Below are positions 6,533-10,214 of a DNA stretch of 10,214 bases, in pieces. The notes under the pieces were generated by a model. That model searched no databases. It saw only the letters and a list, made by a program, of their open reading frames with translations, and was not told where the DNA came from. This DNA comes from Myxococcales bacterium (GTDB taxonomy: Bacteria; Myxococcota_C; UBA6777): NCBI GenBank assembly GCA_027005175.1, contig JALTMC010000824.1, positions 1-10,214 of the forward strand, in the 5' to 3' direction. Every line of letters starts with the position of its first letter. Positions within the stretch are counted from its first letter, which is position 1. Position numbers and translations under genes: made by a program.

Positions 6533-7438
6533 ATGAGCTTTGAGCAACAATACAAGTTATATACAAACTTTCTTCAGGTGGAGAAAGGCCTGGCCCCACA
6601 CAGTGTTGAATCCTACAGCCGAGATGTGCGTCGCTTTCACCGCTACCTCTACGCCCAAGAGATCAACGACCTCAACAAAGTCACAGCCTCCACAGTGCTC
6701 GATTACCTGATGCATCTCACCGAATCAGGACTCAGTGGCCGAAGCCAAGCGCGAGCCTTAGTCTCTGTTCGTGGATTTTTCAAATTCCTGGTGCTCGAAG
6801 ATCTGATCATGCGTAATCCCTGTGCAAGCATTGAAATGCCCCGACAAAGTCGAAAGCTCCCAGATCACCTCACCGAAGAAGAAGTAGAGCGCCTCTTGGC
6901 TCAGCCCACAGCAGGCTCTGGAAGTCCCTCCCCCCTACAACTTCGAGACAGCGCGATGCTTGAAACACTGTACGCAACAGGTGTGCGTGTGTCCGAATTA
7001 TGCAACATCAAAACAGCGGATCTCAATCTCGATGTAGGCTATCTGATCGTCTTTGGAAAAGGCCGCAAAGAGCGCGTCGTGCCCTTGGGTCACATGGCTG
7101 TAGAGCAAATCCAACTCTATCTGACTGCAGGGCGATCCGAGATCCTCAAAGATCGCTCCTCAGAGTACCTCTTCATCACAAGCCGTGGCGGACCACTGAC
7201 CCGCCAAGCATTCTGGAAAAATATCCGTAACTATGCTCGCGCAAGCGGGATTCAACGCCCGATATCCCCACACAAGATCCGGCACTCCTTTGCCACACAC
7301 CTCTTGGAACATGGCGCAGACCTTCGATCCGTACAAGACCTTTTGGGACATGCAGACATATCCACCACCCAGATCTACACACACATCAACAAAGCCTTAC
7401 TCAAAGAAGTCTACGATCGCTGTCATCCCAGAGCCTAA
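6533..7438 (+). CDS. xerD: Site-specific tyrosine recombinase XerD
   Basis: A 301-residue recombinase, the usual Xer length. The N-terminal SAM-like core-binding domain (about 5-90) starts FLQVEKGLAPHSVESYSRD. The catalytic domain carries all six key residues: R152 (TGVRVSEL), K176 (GKGRKER), H247 and R250 (SPHKIRHSF), H273 (LLGHADI) and nucleophile Y282 (TQIYTHI). Xer recombinases resolve chromosome dimers at dif near the terminus, with FtsK. XerD is chosen over XerC because of EHGADLRSVQ after the HxxR motif, where XerC normally has a Gly/Asn-containing version. GAGAGG about 6 bases upstream supports the ATG. It is divergent from the TPR gene and is not part of an integron, phage or IS. No dif site was recognised in the window. 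Confidence 0.95.
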   Translation: MSFEQQYKLYTNFLQVEKGLAPHSVESYSRDVRRFHRYLYAQEINDLNKVTASTVLDYLMHLTESGLSGRSQARALVSVRGFFKFLVLEDLIMRNPCASIEMPRQSRKLPDHLTEEEVERLLAQPTAGSGSPSPLQLRDSAMLETLYATGVRVSELCNIKTADLNLDVGYLIVFGKGRKERVVPLGHMAVEQIQLYLTAGRSEILKDRSSEYLFITSRGGPLTRQAFWKNIRNYARASGIQRPISPHKIRHSFATHLLEHGADLRSVQDLLGHADISTTQIYTHINKALLKEVYDRCHPRA

Positions 7439-7493
7439 ACCAACCACAAAAACAATCACAAACAGACCTCCTTGGCGAACTCGCAAGCAAACC

Positions 7494-7560
7494 TGTCATT
7501 CCAAACCCTGAAGCTATCTTGTCATTCCAGACCCGGAAACAACCTTGTCATTCACCGGAG
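7494..7560. repeat. 26-bp tandem repeat, about 2.5 copies
   Basis: TGTCATTCC-type units begin at 7494, 7520 and 7546. The first two share TGTCATTCCARACCCKGAA and the third decays after TGTCATTC. The array lies in the convergent spacer between xerD and the Cys-rich gene and its last unit overlaps that gene's stop codon (7548-7550). It abuts the unrelated 33-bp array inside the gene. Confidence 0.8.
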
Positions 7561-7949
7561 CGGCCACTATCGAGTGTTTGTTCTGAAGTTGGAGCTTCAC
7601 TATGGAGGTTTTGTTCTGAAGTTGAAGTTTCACTATGGAGGGTTTGTTCTGAAGTTGGAGTTTCACTATGGAGTGTTTGTTCCGGGGCTGGAGTTTCGGA
7701 GAGTGGAGAGCATGAGACGCCATTGGCAGCGCAGACAAAGCCCTTCCGACACCCGGTCGTTTGCGCCACAAAGCAGTTCGCGATACAGACCTGTCCCGGT
7801 CCACACAGCATATTGTTTTTGCAGTCAGCATCCGACCGACACCGTGGAACACACGAGGCTTGGTTCCACAGAGAGAAAAGACAGAGCAGACTCGCCCAAA
7901 CGAGAGAAACAAGAGTTCGACGTTGCCACCAAAGAGATGCCCGTTCCAT
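7548..7949 (-). CDS. Small secreted cysteine-rich protein with C-terminal 11-residue repeats
   Basis: The 133-residue product starts with a signal peptide: basic R10-R11, hydrophobic core LVSLVWASLLCLFSLW (13-28), and probable cleavage near NQA-SC (29-33). The mature part has nine cysteines in 33-80, including CRSDADC and CGPGQVC, the C..D.DC...C..G.C pattern of small disulphide-rich extracellular modules. The tail (84-127) is four 11-residue repeats, consensus SETPTSEQTLH, low-complexity and acidic. The frame is preferred over the other open frames through the repeats because only this one gives a signal peptide and regular cysteines. It starts 24 bp after the transaldolase stop and is probably co-transcribed; its own ribosome binding site is weak. 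Function unknown; likely cell-surface or secreted. Confidence 0.72.
   Translation of the reverse strand: MERASLWWQRRTLVSLVWASLLCLFSLWNQASCVPRCRSDADCKNNMLCGPGQVCIANCFVAQTTGCRKGFVCAANGVSCSPLSETPAPEQTLHSETPTSEQTLHSETSTSEQNLHSEAPTSEQTLDSGRSGE
7569..7700. repeat. 33-bp tandem repeat, 4 copies, in coding sequence
   Basis: Units are 7668-7700, 7635-7667, 7602-7634 and 7569-7601. Each encodes 11 residues (S-E-x-x-x-x-E-Q-x-L-H/D) of the Cys-rich protein, so copy-number changes keep the frame. The unit at 7668-7700 is the most divergent. Confidence 0.93.
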
Positions 7950-7973
7950 TTCACAAACTCGTATTGTTTCGGA

Positions 7974-8618
7974 CTATTTCGGGACCTTTTCCCAATCTTT
8001 GAGAAACTTCTCCAAACCGATATCGGTGAGGGGGTGTTTGAGTAGTTTTTCAATCACTCCATAAGGAATCGTGGAAACATGTGCGCCAGCCAAAGCAGCC
8101 TCTACCAAGTGAAGAGGATGACGAATGCTCGCCACCAGAACCTGTGTTTCAAACGAGTAGTTTTCATAGATTGTAACGATCTGCTCAATTAACTCCATCC
8201 CAAAATGTGAGATATCATCCAGGCGTCCAACAAAGGGACTCACGTAAGTAGCACCTGCTTTCGCTACAATCAGAGCTTGACTGGGAGAAAAGCACAGCGT
8301 TAAATTCGTCTTGATGTCGTTCTCTTTGCACCGAGAGCAGGCTTGAATTCCTGCCATGGTTGTGGGAAGTTTTATCACAATATTGGGTGCGATCTTTGCG
8401 AGTTTCTGCGCCTCATTCCACATCCCCTCCACATCGGTGGAGACGACCTCCGCACTCACAGGCCCTGGAACAAGTTCACAAATCTCTTCGATCACTTCTT
8501 CAAACTTTCGACCTGATTTTGCAATAAGAGATGGGTTGGTGGTAACGCCATCGAGAACACCCATAGCCAAAGCCTGACGAATTTCGCCAACATCTGCTGT
8601 ATCAATAAAAAACTTCAT
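7974..8618 (-). CDS. tal: Transaldolase (short TalC/Fsa-type)
   Basis: A 214-residue enzyme of the small transaldolase/fructose-6-phosphate aldolase family. Its class I aldolase barrel has D6 (FIDTAD), GVTTNPSL (24-31), the Schiff-base K83 (IVIKLPTT) and SPFVGRLDD (127-135). In E. coli FSA the position matching F129 is Tyr131, while true transaldolases have Phe; this favours transaldolase over F6P aldolase activity. The reaction moves dihydroxyacetone between sedoheptulose-7-P and erythrose-4-P in the cytosolic non-oxidative pentose phosphate pathway. AGAGG about 7 bases before the ATG supports the start. No other pentose phosphate gene is nearby; the downstream partner is the Cys-rich secreted protein gene, which makes no obvious metabolic sense. 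Confidence 0.94.
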   Translation of the reverse strand: MKFFIDTADVGEIRQALAMGVLDGVTTNPSLIAKSGRKFEEVIEEICELVPGPVSAEVVSTDVEGMWNEAQKLAKIAPNIVIKLPTTMAGIQACSRCKENDIKTNLTLCFSPSQALIVAKAGATYVSPFVGRLDDISHFGMELIEQIVTIYENYSFETQVLVASIRHPLHLVEAALAGAHVSTIPYGVIEKLLKHPLTDIGLEKFLKDWEKVPK

Positions 8619-8765
8619 GGAGGAACCTCTTATTTTCGGAGGAAGTGTTTTGGGAGAATGGACCGGTATGTATCACAAATTATTCGACGTCCTCCCTGCC
8701 AACTCCGAGCCAAAGCCCAGTAGATGAAAGAAGGGACTTCACACGACGATTGGTGAATTTATGAG

Positions 8766-8807
8766 AATCAGTCATACCCGATACGAAATCAGTCACACCC
8801 GATGCGA
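8766..8807. repeat. 21-bp tandem duplication
   Basis: AATCAGTCATACCCGATACGA-type units at 8766-8786 and 8787-8807 agree at 19 of 21 positions. It lies just outside the inverted-repeat element and no role is apparent. Confidence 0.85.
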
Positions 8808-8830
8808 AACTTGGGAAGAGAAAGGGGATT

Positions 8831-9091
8831 GGCTTCGTGAAGTGCTATTTCCTAACTATTCTTGGGACATGGAAGGCTCACAGGGTTGCAGCCCCTATAG
8901 GCACTATGTGCGCTAGGGAAACCAGGCTGTCCTGGTTGAGCCAGTTCCCTAGTGCACATAGTGCCTATAGGGGCTGAGCAACCCAAGAACAGCCTGTCCT
9001 TGTAGTGATTTCCTAGTTACAGAATCCAGGACGACGCAACATCGTCCCTGAGCAAAGCTCAATGGCGAAATGATGGACACCTCACGAAGCC
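8831..9091. mobile_element. MITE-like nested inverted-repeat element (candidate)
   Basis: Outer ends GGCTTCGTGAAGTG (8831-8844) and CACCTCACGAAGCC (9078-9091) are inverted repeats matching at 13 of 14 bases. Inside is a 32-bp hairpin, arms 8889-8920 and 8945-8976 with one mismatch, around a 24-base loop that itself contains ACCAGG-CTGT-CCTGGT (8921-8936). The pairing resumes outside the arms: GGGTTGC on the left with GCAACCC on the right, and TTCTTGGG with CCCAAGAA. Two smaller hairpins follow (9029-9047 and 9049-9061). No transposase or clear target-site duplication is present, so a non-autonomous element or a structured RNA are both possible. Confidence 0.5.
8889..8976. repeat. Long near-perfect hairpin, 32-bp arms
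   Basis: Left arm 8889-8920 and right arm 8945-8976 are reverse complements at 31 of 32 positions, both containing CCCCTATAGGCACTATGTGC or its complement. It is far longer than needed for a rho-independent terminator and lacks a T-run. Confidence 0.95.
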
Positions 9092-9120
9092 ACTATCTGG
9101 ATACAATAAGTTACCAAAGC

Positions 9121-9149
9121 TTGTCAAGCCATCATTCTTTCCCTAAACT
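9121..9149 (+). promoter_or_regulatory. Candidate promoter for the PD40 gene
   Basis: TTGTCA (9121-9126) and TAAACT (9144-9149) are 17 bases apart, which would give a leader of about 45 bases before the ATG at 9203. By-eye prediction. Confidence 0.4.
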
Positions 9150-9202
9150 TCACACGAACAGAATAGACATCCACCAACTGACAAATAGGATGGATCAAGA
9201 AG

Positions 9203-10214
9203 ATGTCTCAACCACTCCGTTGGTTAATGATAACAGTACTATCCATAGCCATCGCCACCTACTTTTTGTGGCAGACTTGGCAAGCACAAACCCTCCCCAC
9301 AAACGTGCACAAAACAAGTCCTACGCACTCACAGCCGCTGCGTTCCATCCAGCCGCATCGCTCCACAAGCTCGAACCCTTCTCTTCTTGCATCTGCTCCT
9401 CAAAAACAAGAGCAAACTGCTCCTCAAAAACAAGAGCAAACTGTTCCTCAAAAACGTATCCGAATCAAAAGAGCAACAGCCTCTTCCAGAAAATGGAGAC
9501 GGAGACAACAGCTCAAGCACAAACGAAAAATGTCAGCAAGGATGTTGAAAAGAGAAGGAAAGATCAGGGCAACATTACAGGATGGGAGTCAACTGATCAC
9601 CATGAAAGCTCAACACAATCTCCACCTGCCAGAAGGACATGAACTCCCAAAAGGGGGAGAGTTATGGAGGGTCTCAGCCAACGGAGCCCTAAAGCAACCT
9701 TTGGCTGGCGTGCTTGTAACAGAACTCCGACAATCCCCCAACACAGGTCATGTCGCGGTTGTTTCAACAGGTCGAAAGCTGTACCTATCAGGGAAACACG
9801 CTGGTGGAGAATGGAAGATGATCAGTCGGAAAGCCAATTTTTACCCTGTATTTGACCCGAAAGGTGAACAACTTTTATACGTTAAGCAAACCAATCGAGA
9901 GAACTACCAATTGTGGCTTCGAGATTTAAGAACGGGACAATCGAAAGTTTTAGCAATGCACTCCGGTGGGATAGCAAGCCCATACTTCCATCCAAGTGGC
10001 AAAGCGATCGTATTTGTCTCCAGCCAAACAGGTGTCGCCTCTTTGTGGAAGATAATCATAGCAGAAGGGAGAGCCAAACAGCTCACAAATATCGGCTTAA
10101 AAGGAGGCTCAGGATTACCTTCGCACTTTGTTCCACCACCTCATGAAGGAAAGATCCTATGGGCAGGCAAGTGGATCGTCTTTGACGCAGGTGATGCCTT
10201 GTGGAGGCTCCAAG
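9203..10214 (+). CDS. Membrane-anchored PD40/TolB-like beta-propeller protein (partial, 3' end outside window)
   Basis: The frame is open from ATG 9203 to the window edge, 337 codons with no stop. Residues 6-23 form one membrane helix after a short basic start, so the rest is probably periplasmic. A low-complexity linker has the repeat APQKQEQT (65-72, 73-80, partial 81-85) and then a very basic stretch (84-122). From about 150 come propeller blades of PD40 type: NFYPVFDPKGEQLLYV (212-227) with LWLRDLRTGQSKVL (237-250), and ASPYFHPSGKAIVFVS (258-273) with LWKIIIAEGRAKQLTN (281-296). Such propellers bind proteins or glycans at the envelope. An in-frame TGA at 9179-9181 and no other ATG fix the start; the ribosome binding site is weak (AGAAG/AGGATGG). 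Partner and function unknown. Confidence 0.85.
   Translation, partial: MSQPLRWLMITVLSIAIATYFLWQTWQAQTLPTNVHKTSPTHSQPLRSIQPHRSTSSNPSLLASAPQKQEQTAPQKQEQTVPQKRIRIKRATASSRKWRRRQQLKHKRKMSARMLKREGKIRATLQDGSQLITMKAQHNLHLPEGHELPKGGELWRVSANGALKQPLAGVLVTELRQSPNTGHVAVVSTGRKLYLSGKHAGGEWKMISRKANFYPVFDPKGEQLLYVKQTNRENYQLWLRDLRTGQSKVLAMHSGGIASPYFHPSGKAIVFVSSQTGVASLWKIIIAEGRAKQLTNIGLKGGSGLPSHFVPPPHEGKILWAGKWIVFDAGDALWRLQ
9395..9457. repeat. 24-bp tandem repeat, about 2.6 copies, in coding sequence
   Basis: Units 9395-9418 and 9419-9442 are identical and a partial unit follows (9443-9457). Each encodes the octapeptide APQKQEQT in the linker of the PD40 protein, so length changes stay in frame. Confidence 0.95.

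Larger units (their letters stand above)
8619..9202. other. 584-bp geneless spacer
   Basis: Between the divergent transaldolase and PD40 genes there is no convincing coding sequence; a short frame starting at 9070 overlaps the real gene out of phase. The spacer holds a 21-bp tandem pair (8766-8807), a nested inverted-repeat element (8831-9091) and a candidate promoter for the PD40 gene. Confidence 0.6.

Noticed and set aside
6533-7438. Tyrosine recombinase as integrase of a mobile island
   Set aside because: The length and HGADLRSVQ pattern are those of housekeeping XerD; no attachment sites, cargo or tRNA edge are present.
7514-8053. 179-codon minus-strand frame overlapping both tal and the Cys-rich gene
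   Set aside because: Out of phase with the well-supported transaldolase C-terminus and no family features.
7519-8064. Long plus-strand frame opposite the Cys-rich gene and the end of tal
   Set aside because: The 33-bp repeat keeps every frame open; only the minus frame gives a signal peptide and spaced cysteines.
8889-8976. Bidirectional rho-independent terminator
   Set aside because: Arms of 32 bp are far too long, no T-run follows on either strand, and the flanking genes diverge so no terminator is needed there.
9070-9642. 190-codon plus-strand frame at 9070
   Set aside because: The frame starting at 9203, one phase away, continues to the window edge and encodes a membrane helix and PD40 blades; this one is low-complexity shadow.

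Overview
The window suggests a Gram-negative bacterium, most likely a Myxococcota or related former deltaproteobacterial lineage. The reasons are two lipoproteins with classical lipoboxes (both reading G-C-P-N), a secreted cysteine-rich protein with C..SDADC..C..G..C spacing like that seen in myxobacterial secreted proteins, and a PD40-type propeller on a membrane anchor. Base composition looks close to balanced by eye, which is low for cultured myxobacteria, so the lineage call is inference. No rRNA, tRNA, CRISPR array, IS transposase or phage gene was seen.

Layout. 1-42: 5' end of a divergent minus-strand gene. 43-199: shared upstream region with a sigma70-like promoter and a 15-bp palindrome. 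200-1872 (+): Nfu-type Fe-S scaffold, then a membrane-dipeptidase-family (M19) metallopeptidase. 1873-2068: convergent spacer with 28-bp tandem repeats. 2069-3151 (-): MBL-fold hydrolase. 3152-3465: geneless spacer. 3466-6356 (-): a TPR lipoprotein followed by a LolB-like lipoprotein, a pairing also seen around lolB in other proteobacteria, separated by a 71-bp tandem repeat that copies the end of the TPR gene. 6533-7438 (+): XerD recombinase, divergent from the TPR gene. 7548-8618 (-): transaldolase followed 24 bp later by a small secreted Cys-rich repeat protein. 8619-9202: a 584-bp spacer holding a MITE-like nested inverted repeat. 9203-10214 (+): start of a membrane-anchored PD40/TolB-like propeller protein that runs off the window.

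The genes are mostly housekeeping: Fe-S cluster delivery, dipeptide turnover, outer-membrane lipoprotein handling, chromosome dimer resolution and the pentose phosphate pathway. No defence or biosynthetic system can be supported. The unusual feature is the density of short tandem duplications: seven loci with units of 21, 24, 26, 28, 33 and 71 bp plus a 75-bp-offset copy. Two of them copy the 3' end of a gene together with its stop-codon region (nfu and the TPR gene), and one forms the C-terminal repeats of the Cys-rich protein. A 13-A tract inside the TPR gene and the 8831-9091 inverted-repeat element are the other signals deserving attention.
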